From: a virus
Virus record (IMG/VR): IMGVR_UViG_3300026521_000035
Coordinates: 1-50,687 of that record
Reading direction: 5' to 3' (one strand)
DNA: 50,687 bases
Positions 26,840 through 34,225 of this stretch are shown one piece after another. A model generated the notes under the pieces. That model was not told where the DNA came from. It did not search any database and worked only from the letters and a program-made list of their open reading frames with translations. Positions within the stretch are counted from its first letter, which is position 1. Every line of letters begins with the position of its first letter. The position numbers and the translations under genes are program-made.

Positions 26840-27947
26840 CGTTGTATTCTACATAAGCCGCAACACTCATGTACGTTCTCAGTAGTACTTGTTAGTACTA
26901 CATGAACTGCTTATACTTTCGTATAAGACTAGACTATATCTTCACCTACAGCTTTACCTGTTTAGGTGTTGTGTATTTCCACTACCATCAGCTTGTAGTG
27001 TACTCCCTCTCGGGATAGTCGTTGAACTGAATTACAGTTATTTGTACGATTTAAAATTAACTACTCTACGAATAGTTTCCTTATGAACATTGAATTTTTC
27101 AGCAAGTACTTTTATACCTAAAGCACTGTAGTTGTTTCTTATATATTCAATGTCTTCTAGTAAGAATTTGCTATTTCCATGATTTATACCACGTGGTACG
27201 CATTCTGAGGTTATTAGTCCTGTTTTCCAAGCATGTTCGTTATTTTCTTTATTACTGCACCACTCTAAATTAGTATAATGATTATTAGTCTTATCTCCAT
27301 CTATATGATTAACTTGTGGTAAGTTAAACGGGTTTGGGTGATAAGCCATACATACCAATCTGTGTGTAGCTAAGTTTTTGACAAGCCTACCAGAACCATC
27401 ATCTGCATACTTAGTTACAGCAGTTTGTCTATATCCTTTGGTCTTTTTGAGGTTACTCATAACCTTTCTGCTATCTAAAGATATAATATACCCTTCTTTT
27501 GCTGCACCGTACTTAAACGGGCTATTTAGAGGTATTATTTTTATACCTGAAGGCAAAGGTAATTTACTGTATATGTCTTTTAGATTCCTAGTTATTTTAT
27601 TTAGTATACTCATTGGTATATTATAATTATCTACAAAGTAACTCTTAGGATGTATATATAACTCTGTAACTACTTTATGTAGTAATTCATCACTTATTTT
27701 AAATCTTTTTTGTTCTAATGCTTGATGTATATCATCTATACCTTCTAACATTAATCTTTTCTGTAATTCTAGCTGCTGATTGTCCATTGCATACCCCTTA
27801 TATATTTTTTATAAGTGTATTATATCGTCTCTATTATTAAACGTTCATTAAAGGTTACCCCTTAATTGTAGTTAGACACGCTTTAGGATGTTCCAGCAAT
27901 TAACACAATATACATTATACATTTCTGTATAACTGGGCAATTTGTTC
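26840..27947 (-). mobile_element. Group I intron in nrdA, T4 td-like, with HNH endonuclease gene
   Basis: The core is recognisable on the minus strand. CAACGACTA and AAGATATAGTC would pair as P7, and CTATCCCGAGAGGGAG is the P8-like hairpin. An upstream AATTGCTGGAA is the start of the P3/P4 region, and extra hairpins follow P7 as in subgroup IA2. The 5' exon ends in GGGGGT; its last GGGU pairs with GCCC in the intron, giving the U-G pair that marks the 5' splice site. The intron ends in G before GAACCATTC. The splice keeps NrdA in frame. Boundaries are predicted from pairing and protein continuity. Confidence 0.85.
27038..27787 (-). CDS. HNH homing endonuclease inside the nrdA intron, 249 aa
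   Basis: A homing endonuclease cuts intron-less alleles so that the intron spreads by repair. The HNH motif lies in THRLVCMAYHPNPF (142-155), QVNHIDGDKTNN (158-169) and YTNLEWCSNKENNEHA (171-186). The C-terminal HGNSKFLLEDIEYIRNNY with HKETIRRVVNFKSYK is a NUMOD-like DNA-binding helix-turn-helix. The N-terminal 90 residues are an unassigned helical region. The ORF lies in a peripheral loop of the intron, between the P3/P4 strand and P7. AAGGGG precedes its ATG. Confidence 0.88.
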   Translation of the reverse strand: MDNQQLELQKRLMLEGIDDIHQALEQKRFKISDELLHKVVTELYIHPKSYFVDNYNIPMSILNKITRNLKDIYSKLPLPSGIKIIPLNSPFKYGAAKEGYIISLDSRKVMSNLKKTKGYRQTAVTKYADDGSGRLVKNLATHRLVCMAYHPNPFNLPQVNHIDGDKTNNHYTNLEWCSNKENNEHAWKTGLITSECVPRGINHGNSKFLLEDIEYIRNNYSALGIKVLAEKFNVHKETIRRVVNFKSYK

Positions 27948-28658
27948 ACCCCCAATAGTAGTACGCATTTCTAGTAATTTAGTCCATATCTCTTTAGCAT
28001 CTATAGTAGTTACCACTTCATTACTAACAGGACTTCTTAGGTCATACACACTATCCATTATTACACATTGCATAAATAAGTCATCTATAACTACACCATG
28101 ATGTAGTTCAGGAGCTCTTCTAGATTGATCTCCCATAGGTGAACGTAAATCTATAAATTCTAATATCTCAGGATGCCATACAGGAAGATAAGATGCTGAT
28201 GCACCTCTTCTAGTACCACCTTGTGATATAGCTTTAGATAATTCCTCATCTACATTCATAAAAGGTATAACACCACTAGAATGACCACCTTTAGATATAG
28301 AAGCACCTAATTCTCTAACATCAGACCAATCTCTGCCTACTCCACCACCTTCAGAGGATAACCAAGAATATTCATTCCAAGAATCAAATATATCTTTACG
28401 ATTATCTCCTACTTTCTGTACATAACAGCTAATAGGTAATCCTCTGTCAGTACCCCCATTAGATGAAATAGGAGTAGATGGATGCCAATAGTAATTTCTT
28501 AGGTACTCTTTTAACCTAATCTTATGTTCTTCATTATTAGCATAAGCACCACATATTCTTTCTAACCAACCTTCATAGTTCTCATTTTTTAGAAAGTAAG
28601 TATCTTTATATAATGCTTTACTAAATTCTGGGAGATTTTCCCAACCTCTTTGTTCCAT
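27948..28658 (-). CDS. nrdA: Ribonucleotide reductase alpha subunit, exon 1 (N-terminal 237 residues)
   Basis: Exon 1 starts at an ATG overlapping the thyX stop (TAATG). It holds STPISSNGG and GLPISCYV, where Cys78 is the first cysteine of the active-site disulphide pair, then SSEGGGVGRDWSDVR, SGVIPFMNVDEE, QGGTRRGASASYLP and HHGVVIDDLFM. There is no N-terminal ATP-cone, so the usual dATP feedback site is missing. The true exon ends at 27948 within TTIGG; reading on into the intron gives eight foreign residues (ending LYRNV) before a stop. Spliced NrdA would be about 600 residues, short for class I enzymes. Confidence 0.9.
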
Positions 28659-29458
28659 TATCTTTCCTTTACATACTTAATTAATTCGTTGACAAAGTTT
28701 CGTGTTTCTAGCTGTGTGTGGGGGTCTTTACCTCTTTGGTTATAAAAATGTTCCCAACTGTTAGGGTTAAGAGTATTAAAACCTATTGTGAATGGTCTAA
28801 TTTTTAGCATATCTACACCACGATTGTAAATTTCTTTTCGTTTTACACCTGCTTTTTTCATAAGATCTATTAAATCATTTGGTGTGCTGTTCGGGACAAT
28901 ATGATTCCATTGAGGCTGTGCATTTATCTCTAAGTCACTATCTATGAATGCCATATCTTCTAAATACTTTTTTACCCCATCAGGCATAAAATATCCATAA
29001 TCCACATCACTATATCTCGCACTATGTGATAAGAACTGTACTTGACTATGCGTTCTGATTTGTTGATATACAAAATAAGGGACTCTTGCTGTGAATACTT
29101 TGTAGTGTGTAAAATCTACATACTGTAAAGCAGCATCTAATCCTATACCGAGATTTAAAAGCTCTCTTAGATTTGTGTGATATAAATTTGTTTTCTTCTC
29201 TATAAGCCCAAATGATTGTATAAAATCGTTATATACCATAGTAGGTGTTATTGTATCTTTGTTCATAATACACGGAACAAAAGTAAATACAGATGATGGA
29301 TTATCACCATAACTCTCCTTCATAAGCCTCTCTGTAAGAGAATGCGGGTTTTTAATATCCTTATCTCTTACCACTTGGCATATATCCGCTAAATATCTAT
29401 CAAGTTCCTCTCTTGTGTTTTCTTGCATAGGTTTTATTTCTACAATATCGTAGCTCAT
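28658..29458 (-). CDS. thyX: Flavin-dependent thymidylate synthase
   Basis: ThyX makes dTMP from dUMP using FAD, NADPH and methylene-tetrahydrofolate. The central segment YQQIRTHSQ, then FLSHSARYS corresponds to the ThyX motif region (RHRxxSxNexSxRY), one residue longer and with THS instead of RHR, so the signature is divergent. The C-terminal WEHFYNQRGKDPHTQLETR matches the family's second substrate-binding region. At 266 residues it has normal length. It lies directly upstream of nrdA and overlaps it by one base, fitting a dNTP-supply operon. Confidence 0.78.
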   Translation of the reverse strand: MSYDIVEIKPMQENTREELDRYLADICQVVRDKDIKNPHSLTERLMKESYGDNPSSVFTFVPCIMNKDTITPTMVYNDFIQSFGLIEKKTNLYHTNLRELLNLGIGLDAALQYVDFTHYKVFTARVPYFVYQQIRTHSQVQFLSHSARYSDVDYGYFMPDGVKKYLEDMAFIDSDLEINAQPQWNHIVPNSTPNDLIDLMKKAGVKRKEIYNRGVDMLKIRPFTIGFNTLNPNSWEHFYNQRGKDPHTQLETRNFVNELIKYVKER

Positions 29459-29459
29459 C

Positions 29460-29648
29460 TTAATACCCTTGTTTATCTGCTTCTATAAGAACTTTTCTTA
29501 TTTCTGGTTTACCAACAGCTAAAGTTAGCTTTCTGATACGTTTACTACAAGCTTTAGTAGGTTTATTCTCATAAGCCTCTACTTCTGTTGCTAGTTGCTT
29601 AGCATCTTTAATTAGTTTTGTGATTGTCTCTTTTACTGCTTCTTTCAC
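29460..29648 (-). CDS. Small basic helical (histone H1-like) protein, 62 aa
   Basis: A longer frame from an ATG at 29708 would run through the 3' half of the tRNA gene, and its first residues (TVTGSIPVVF) are just tRNA sequence. I therefore choose the in-frame GTG at 29648, which has AAAGG seven bases upstream. The product is helical and lysine-rich: AVKETITKLIKDAKQLAT, then KPTKACSKRIRKLTLAVGK and VLIEADKQGY. This resembles small Hc1-like phage proteins, so nucleic-acid binding is plausible. Confidence 0.6.
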   Translation of the reverse strand: MKEAVKETITKLIKDAKQLATEVEAYENKPTKACSKRIRKLTLAVGKPEIRKVLIEADKQGY

Positions 29649-29674
29649 ATGTTTTCCTTTATACTTAAAATTGA

Positions 29675-29749
29675 TGAACACTACTGGGATCGAACCAGTA
29701 ACCGTCACTCTTAAAAGGAGGACAGCTCTACCTGTTAAGCTAAGTGTTC
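29675..29749 (-). tRNA. tRNA-Lys (UUU anticodon) with an atypical anticodon stem
   Basis: The acceptor arms GAACACT and AGTGTTC pair perfectly (7 bp). The D arm is GCTT/GAGC with a GG-containing loop. The T arm is ACTGG/CCAGT around TTCGATC. The anticodon loop CTTTTAA places U33 correctly and gives anticodon UUU, reading AAA and AAG lysine codons, which are very frequent here. The discriminator is A; no CCA is encoded. The anticodon arm is odd: GTCCTC against GAGTGAC makes six pairs only if one U is bulged, and a standard five-pair stem would contain a C-U mismatch. Confidence 0.85.
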
Positions 29750-29754
29750 GTATG

Positions 29755-29777
29755 TGTAGATGTTAAGGGCACCTACA
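29755..29777 (-). other. Hairpin just upstream of the tRNA
   Basis: On the minus strand TGTAGGTG and CATCTACA form eight pairs (one G-U) around the loop CCCTTAA, ending six bases before the tRNA 5' end. It could guide tRNA 5' processing or terminate SSB transcripts. The surrounding 29750-29890 stretch otherwise shows no gene. Confidence 0.4.
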
Positions 29778-29890
29778 AACCTACTTCTTATTTCTGGTAG
29801 AAGCCAAACCAAAGAAAAATTATAGCAATAACATAGGTAAGATAACTCTATTTACCATACTGAGTTTACAGTAACCTAGTATTAAAACCT

Positions 29891-30556
29891 CTATTTAGCT
29901 CCAAATTTCTTTTTACCAAAAGAAGGTTTAGCAGTTGTAGTTGTACTACTTCCAGCAGTCCCTTTAGGTCTTTCAGCTTTAATCCACTCTTCTACCTGTT
30001 CGGATGTTACACCATCTTTATATTTTACATTATCAAAGTATTTAGTAGATTTTTCTAAAGACACACCTACTTCAGTTTCATTTACAATTTCTTCAACAGA
30101 AGCACCATCAGCTCTATAGAAACCTTTAATTACTTTCTTTTCAGTAATATTTCCATTATAAGCACCATATTCCATTTGTACCCACATTTTAACTTCTAAG
30201 TCAGCAAACTGCTCTAATACCGCTACATCTTTATCCGCACCATCTTTACCAATAGGCAGTACTGCTTCAATAGGATCTTCTACTACATCTATATCTGCAA
30301 TAACACATAGTTTATTGAACACTTTAGCACTAAATGCTTCACTACCATCATTGTTTTGTAATCTTAGTTGTCCATAGATTGTTTGTTTTTGTCCATTATA
30401 ATCTATATAGAAGTTAACAGTAGGAGCACCAAATTCATTTACATCTACAATAGGAGCTAATATAGTTACATCATATAAACCTGATTTATTTATGTAGTTA
30501 CTTGCGCCTTTTTCCTCAATATCTTTACTCTCTTTACTTACTTTGAAAAAACTCAT
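29891..30556 (-). CDS. Single-stranded DNA-binding protein candidate, 221 aa
   Basis: The sequence begins MSFFKVS and contains a beta-rich, OB-fold-like body with SGLYDVTILAPIVDVNEFG, VNFYIDYNGQKQTIYGQL, KLCVIADIDV, LEVKMWVQMEYG and KKVIKGFYR, matching the style of SSBs from N4-like phages. It would cover ssDNA in replication; in N4 the SSB also activates late transcription by the host polymerase. The last 20 residues (TTTTAKPSFGKKKFGAK) are basic, whereas most SSBs end in an acidic protein-docking tip. The long leader carries the element shared with the capsid gene. Confidence 0.65.
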   Translation of the reverse strand: MSFFKVSKESKDIEEKGASNYINKSGLYDVTILAPIVDVNEFGAPTVNFYIDYNGQKQTIYGQLRLQNNDGSEAFSAKVFNKLCVIADIDVVEDPIEAVLPIGKDGADKDVAVLEQFADLEVKMWVQMEYGAYNGNITEKKVIKGFYRADGASVEEIVNETEVGVSLEKSTKYFDNVKYKDGVTSEQVEEWIKAERPKGTAGSSTTTTAKPSFGKKKFGAK

Positions 30557-30599
30557 TTTTATTCCTTATTTTGTTTTTAGTTTATGTTTTTGGCTTTAT

Positions 30600-30620
30600 A
30601 GATGTCGGGTTTAAACATCT
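30600..30620 (-). promoter_or_regulatory. Second leader hairpin of the SSB gene
   Basis: AGATGT and ACATCT form a six-base-pair stem around a nine-base loop, about 45 bases before the SSB ATG and downstream of the conserved leader element. It parallels the second hairpin in the capsid leader at 8112-8139, although the sequences differ. Confidence 0.4.
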
Positions 30621-30650
30621 CCCACTTTCTGGTACGTACTTCTACTTATA

Positions 30651-30675
30651 GTTTATCCTCATTTCGGAGTAGGGT
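30651..30675 (-). promoter_or_regulatory. Leader element upstream of the SSB gene, matching the capsid leader
   Basis: On the minus strand CCCTACTCCGAAATGAGG is followed by ATAAACTA. It repeats the capsid-gene element with one base missing and one G-to-A change. Stem arms CTC and GAG flank the loop CGAAAT. It sits about 95 bases before the SSB start. Sense orientation ahead of two presumably abundant gene products argues for a shared regulatory role. Confidence 0.55.
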
Positions 30676-30708
30676 TGAAATAATACCTGAGTATTATAAA
30701 ACTAATCT

Positions 30709-31335
30709 TTAATATATGTTTTTATCTTTTAACTCTTTAACTCTTTTAGAGTTATCTATCCAATTAATTGTAGGTAGTCCTTTATAGGATTTATCCCATA
30801 TAAACCAAGCGTACATAATAGCATTACTAGCTTTAGAGTATTCTCCGTTTTTATACATAGGTTGTCTATTAGAGAATAGTAATACTTCTTTAAGGCACCT
30901 AGTAGTATTAAAGAAATTGTATCTAGCTGTACTCTCTAGAAAAGTAATCTTTAAGAACATAGCTACACCTTTATTAGCTATTTTTAAAGATTTTTCTACA
31001 AAAGGCATCAATAAATCTTTACTATAGGGAGGATTGGTTATAACCCAATCGATCTCTTGTTCTATGTCTTCTTTTAAGAAATCTACGTCTGTAACCACAT
31101 CTTTGTTGCCATAGTCATATAAATCTGACATGTATAAAGTACAATTAGGTAACTTGTCCTTTACTACTTTACCTATATGCCCTTTACCTGCTGCTGGTTC
31201 ATATACAACTATACCATCTTTAAAACCATAGTTATCAAATAAGCTTTCTGTACTTGCTGTTGGTGTAGGATAAAAGTCTGTTTCACTTCTATCACTTATA
31301 CCTTTACCACCCGTTATTAATGATACACCTGCCAT
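30709..31335 (-). CDS. DNA methyltransferase, adenine-specific type, 208 aa
   Basis: DFYPTPTASTE near residue 20, the SAM-binding motif I VYEPAAGKGHIG (44-55) and the catalytic motif IV TNPPY (100-104) mark an N6-adenine methyltransferase of the phage NPPY group. MYSDLYDYG-like residues about 68-75 supply the acidic ribose contact. It would methylate phage or host DNA, perhaps to escape restriction. No restriction endonuclease gene is adjacent, so it is an orphan. Strong AAAGGAG precedes the ATG. Confidence 0.82.
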   Translation of the reverse strand: MAGVSLITGGKGISDRSETDFYPTPTASTESLFDNYGFKDGIVVYEPAAGKGHIGKVVKDKLPNCTLYMSDLYDYGNKDVVTDVDFLKEDIEQEIDWVITNPPYSKDLLMPFVEKSLKIANKGVAMFLKITFLESTARYNFFNTTRCLKEVLLFSNRQPMYKNGEYSKASNAIMYAWFIWDKSYKGLPTINWIDNSKRVKELKDKNIY

Positions 31336-31344
31336 GTATCTCCT

Positions 31345-31671
31345 TTATATTTTAACCCAATCTTGTCCTCTATATACTAGAACTATTGGTTTTTTATATT
31401 CTACTTCGATTTCCATAATACCACTTCTTACTATTATATCTTCAGTAATACCCTTTATCCATGACATTATTTCATCTATATCTTCATAGTCTCTTAGATC
31501 ACCATATATCATTAATGTAGCTAATACCATTCCAGTATCAACTATGTTATAGTGATATTCTAGTGGTCCTTCACTACCAGATGGTATAGAATAGTTATTT
31601 ATTTTAGGTAAATCTCCATAGTCTATACCATCTATTCTTATACTGCAATTTACATGAGTCCATACACTCAT
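31345..31671 (-). CDS. Hypothetical protein, 108 aa
   Basis: The ATG overlaps the stop of the Sak4-like gene as ATGA, so translation is probably coupled. The product alternates strands and helices (WTHVNCSIRIDG; TGMVLATLMIYGDLRDY; IMEIEVEYKKPIVLVYRG), suggesting a small alpha/beta sandwich. I do not recognise the family. Coupling to a recombination ATPase suggests, but does not prove, a partner role. Confidence 0.55.
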   Translation of the reverse strand: MSVWTHVNCSIRIDGIDYGDLPKINNYSIPSGSEGPLEYHYNIVDTGMVLATLMIYGDLRDYEDIDEIMSWIKGITEDIIVRSGIMEIEVEYKKPIVLVYRGQDWVKI

Positions 31672-32333
31672 AATACGAACTCTTCACTATCCGTATTTAG
31701 AGCTTCTAGCATTTCTATATGCTCATTTATATCATAAGTAGATACATCTTGTGATTCTTCTATATCTAATATAGACCTACATGGAAATTTAGATGTTTTA
31801 TGGTGTATTGTTCTTTTATTGCCTTTTACCTCTATATAAGCAGCATTATCAAGTACACTCAACCATGCTCCAGTTTTCCCAAAACTACCAGAACAAGGTA
31901 TTCTAAATTTAGCTGTATCAGCATCATATAACACGTGTCCTGTCATAACTATATTTATACCAGCGGGTATAATCTCTTCTTCAAAGAAAGCGTTTAAAGC
32001 TAATATATCTTTAGATAGATTACTATATACATTAAATCCTGTATATTTATCATTACAATACTTATCTATACTATTAGTTAGATGTGTAATACTATCTATA
32101 ACTATAGTTCTAGGTAATTTACCATAACGTTCTTGGTACTTTTCTACCTTTTCATGTAGAGTATCTATAAAGTGTTCTAACCCTTCATACTTAGCATACC
32201 TATAATGTGCTACCTTACCAGTAAAAGCTTTATTATCTGTTGATACAACTAAAGCATCTTTTATATTACTTATGATTGTAGTCTTACCACTATTTTCTAA
32301 TGCGAAGATACCTAATTTAATTCCATTACTCAT
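31668..32333 (-). CDS. Sak4-like RecA-fold ATPase, 221 aa
   Basis: The Walker A motif ALENSGKTT (residues 11-19) and Walker B RTIVIDSIT in a compact RecA fold match the AAA_24/Sak4 group of phage proteins. These bind ssDNA and anneal strands with the help of a phage SSB. The N-terminal KLGIFALENSGKTT, the central DKYCNDKYTGFNVYSNLSKD and the later NIVMTGHVLYD are typical. Neighbouring nuclease, SSB and methyltransferase genes fit a recombination/repair cassette. A plain P-loop helper ATPase cannot be excluded. Confidence 0.72.
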   Translation of the reverse strand: MSNGIKLGIFALENSGKTTIISNIKDALVVSTDNKAFTGKVAHYRYAKYEGLEHFIDTLHEKVEKYQERYGKLPRTIVIDSITHLTNSIDKYCNDKYTGFNVYSNLSKDILALNAFFEEEIIPAGINIVMTGHVLYDADTAKFRIPCSGSFGKTGAWLSVLDNAAYIEVKGNKRTIHHKTSKFPCRSILDIEESQDVSTYDINEHIEMLEALNTDSEEFVL

Positions 32334-32342
32334 TTATTCTCC

Positions 32343-32564
32343 TTATATTGCATTTATGTCTTTTAAACAACCTAAAGCTAGATTAATAGCATCTAAATCA
32401 CTCAAGTACTCTACCTCTGTATTAGTTATGTAATCCCGTAAACTATGTAAATGTTCTTTTATCTCATTATTTAATAAATAATCCAAAAAATCCTCATCAC
32501 TTAGCTTATCTTCTTCCCATAACTCCCAGTTAGTTTTGATAGTATCTTCTACTACATCATCCAT
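32343..32564 (-). CDS. Small acidic protein, 73 aa
   Basis: Preceded by GAGGAGG and ending nine bases before the Sak4-like gene. The product is strongly acidic and helical (TNWELWEEDKLSDEDFLDYL; EYLSDLDAINLALGCL). Its charge and size resemble DNA mimics or inhibitors, but no signature is visible and the role is unknown. Confidence 0.5.
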   Translation of the reverse strand: MDDVVEDTIKTNWELWEEDKLSDEDFLDYLLNNEIKEHLHSLRDYITNTEVEYLSDLDAINLALGCLKDINAI

Positions 32565-32744
32565 TATTCCTCCTCTTTTTCTAATTTTATTTCTTGAGGA
32601 TTATAAAATACGTTAATCGTCAAAGTATACAAGACGCAATGAACGAAGTGAATAAGTCTTTATACTTTGTAAGAGTATAAGTATTTTATATATCCGAAAG
32701 AATAGAGCTTTAGCTCGTACTAAGCCAAGTGCTAACTTCTATCA
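32565..32744. other. Intergenic stretch with two hairpins
   Basis: No gene is seen. TTATACT and AGTATAA (32660-32666 with 32674-32680) form seven pairs around TTGTAAG. GAGCT and AGCTC (32705-32716) form a tight five-pair stem. Both are close downstream of the minus-strand gene ending at 32745, so they may end its transcript; no long T run follows. Confidence 0.35.
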
Positions 32745-33128
32745 CTACTTCTTACCAAAAGGACTACTCTTAGCTTTATTTTCTGCTTTAGCCATCAGTC
32801 TTTCAGAAGCAGTCATAGTCAACTTCTTTGTGCTAGACTTGTCATTTTTCATAGCTGTAATTTTAGATTTTAGCATTACATAGTATAAATCTAGTTCCTT
32901 ATCATCAATAGTTACTTTAGCTGTAGCTTTATTATTCGTACCTTTCTTTGTACCATAGTAGGCTACAAATTGAGATGAGTTCTTTAGTTGTTGGATGTAC
33001 CCTCCAGTGAAATCACTACAAGTTTTACCTTCTGGTGCTATTTCCTCTATAATGTCATCTAATATCATTACTACTTCCTCCTGTGTTAAACTTAATACGT
33101 TTGTATCAAATGCTTCTATTATTTGCAT
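32745..33128 (-). CDS. Hypothetical basic-tailed protein, 127 aa
   Basis: The N-terminal half is acidic and helical (LTQEEVVMILDDIIEEIAPEG), the middle a small beta domain, and the C-terminal third lysine-rich, ending SSPFGKK. That ending resembles the SSB end (PSFGKKKFGAK), suggesting that both tails may contact DNA or a common partner. The stretch upstream (33129-33403) contains the repeat cluster. The family is not recognised. Confidence 0.5.
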   Translation of the reverse strand: MQIIEAFDTNVLSLTQEEVVMILDDIIEEIAPEGKTCSDFTGGYIQQLKNSSQFVAYYGTKKGTNNKATAKVTIDDKELDLYYVMLKSKITAMKNDKSSTKKLTMTASERLMAKAENKAKSSPFGKK

Positions 33129-33165
33129 ACTAATACTCCTTACGTTATTTACTTTATTAAATATT

Positions 33166-33275
33166 CTTAATACTATTAAGATTTCTAATTATATCTTAAT
33201 ACTCTTAATAAAATGTTAAATTCCTTAAGAGTATTAAATATTATAAATACAGTTAATAGTATTACTAGTATTAAG
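33166..33275. repeat. Cluster of CTTAATACT repeats; candidate replication origin or control site
   Basis: Five related copies lie within 110 bases: CTTAATACTATTAAG (33166-33180, itself a perfect palindrome), CTTAATACTCTTAAT (33195-33209), its complement TTAAGAGTATTAA (33225-33237), TTAATAGTATTA (33253-33264) and AGTATTAAG (33267-33275). Spacing between the first four starts is 28-30 bases. The 275-base gene-free stretch 33129-33403 is extremely AT-rich and sits among replication genes. Iterated short repeats in an AT-rich patch are typical of origins; a regulator-binding array is the alternative. AT richness makes chance matches more likely. Confidence 0.45.
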
Positions 33276-33363
33276 TTTTATGTAAAATATTAATAATCTT
33301 AACTTTGTATCTAATATCTATTATCTACACCTAAACCTCTCATCTATTTCTCTACCTACACCC

Positions 33364-33383
33364 ATCTCTCCCCAAAGGGAGAT
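33364..33383. terminator. Hairpin 3' of the nuclease gene
   Basis: ATCTCTC and GGGAGAT pair (seven pairs, one G-U) around CCCAAA. On the minus strand it lies 20 bases after the stop of the RecB-like nuclease gene, so it could end that transcript, though no T run follows. On the + strand it is followed by AAACTGAT, vaguely like the shared leader elements, but in antisense orientation. Confidence 0.4.
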
Positions 33384-33403
33384 AAACTGATATGTCCATT
33401 AAA

Positions 33404-34225
33404 TTATTTTTGTTTTAATTCCATAGATTTAAAAACTATATGTAGATACTCTGGATGTTCTTTAACTAGTTTAATACTATCTATCATAAGCTGTAATGTA
33501 TCATCTAGCATATCCCAATCATCTTGTGTTATTTGATGGTATAAAGGAGTAAAAGTACTAACATAGTCTTTCATAAGTTTCCCTGTTTTCTCACTAATTC
33601 TACCAACATTATGTCTAGTTATGTAACCTATACATATTCTATCTATATTATAACCATTAGCATTAGCCATTTTAGCATAAGCTAGACTTTGTATTAAATA
33701 ACCAAAGTTAATCTCTTTAGGAGCAGATAGACTACTAGTAGTTTTCCAGTCATATACAGTACCTGATACTATATTACCATTTAGATCTTTACAACTAAGT
33801 ATATAGTCTGCTGTTCCTTTTAGCCAATAACCTTTTTCTAGTTCTAGTTTCATAGGTACTTCACTATGACCACCTATTAAGTTTAGATTGTTAAGACTAT
33901 CTACAGTTGACATAATCATAGGTTTATAGTTACCTAATATAATATCAGTATCTAGATCATCTATCTCTTTATACATCTCATCTATATACTCTTCTACCTT
34001 AGTATTAAAAGTATCTTTATCTTCTTGTGAATCTAGATTACCTTTTAGGTATTGTTCTAATCCACCGTGAACCACAGAACCAAGCACACTACCTGTTGAG
34101 CCTTTAAAACCTTCTTCACCTAAGATATGTTCTTCTGCCCATAGCTTAGGATAGTTAAAGAATTTACCTATACTAGATGGAGATATACCAAATCCATCTA
34201 CTTCTATATCATTATAGCTGAACAT
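33404..34225 (-). CDS. RecB/Cas4-like PD-(D/E)xK nuclease, 273 aa
   Basis: Catalytic landmarks are in the right order. His53 is in GSVVHGGLEQYL. Asp140 is in LKGTADYI. Asp159 and Lys161 are in VYDWKTTS. The downstream YLIQSLAYA gives QxxxY (Gln179, Tyr183). This set defines the RecB-family exonuclease domain, which processes DNA ends. There is no iron-sulphur cysteine cluster, unlike Cas4. The gene starts inside the end of the 81-residue gene (14-base overlap) and acts in the same neighbourhood as the Sak4-like ATPase and SSB. Confidence 0.82.
   Translation of the reverse strand: MFSYNDIEVDGFGISPSSIGKFFNYPKLWAEEHILGEEGFKGSTGSVLGSVVHGGLEQYLKGNLDSQEDKDTFNTKVEEYIDEMYKEIDDLDTDIILGNYKPMIMSTVDSLNNLNLIGGHSEVPMKLELEKGYWLKGTADYILSCKDLNGNIVSGTVYDWKTTSSLSAPKEINFGYLIQSLAYAKMANANGYNIDRICIGYITRHNVGRISEKTGKLMKDYVSTFTPLYHQITQDDWDMLDDTLQLMIDSIKLVKEHPEYLHIVFKSMELKQK

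Noticed and set aside
26889-27086. 65-codon + strand frame inside the nrdA intron
   Set aside because: It covers the ribozyme core and has no start signal.
29649-29708. Longer start for the small basic protein
   Set aside because: It would translate tRNA sequence; the GTG at 29648 has a ribosome binding site and avoids the tRNA.
29755-29777. Second, degenerate tRNA upstream of tRNA-Lys
   Set aside because: Only one hairpin is present; no acceptor, D or T arms can be paired around it, and the loop lacks U33.
33166-33275. CRISPR array
   Set aside because: Repeats are too short and degenerate, appear in both orientations, and no cas genes are present.
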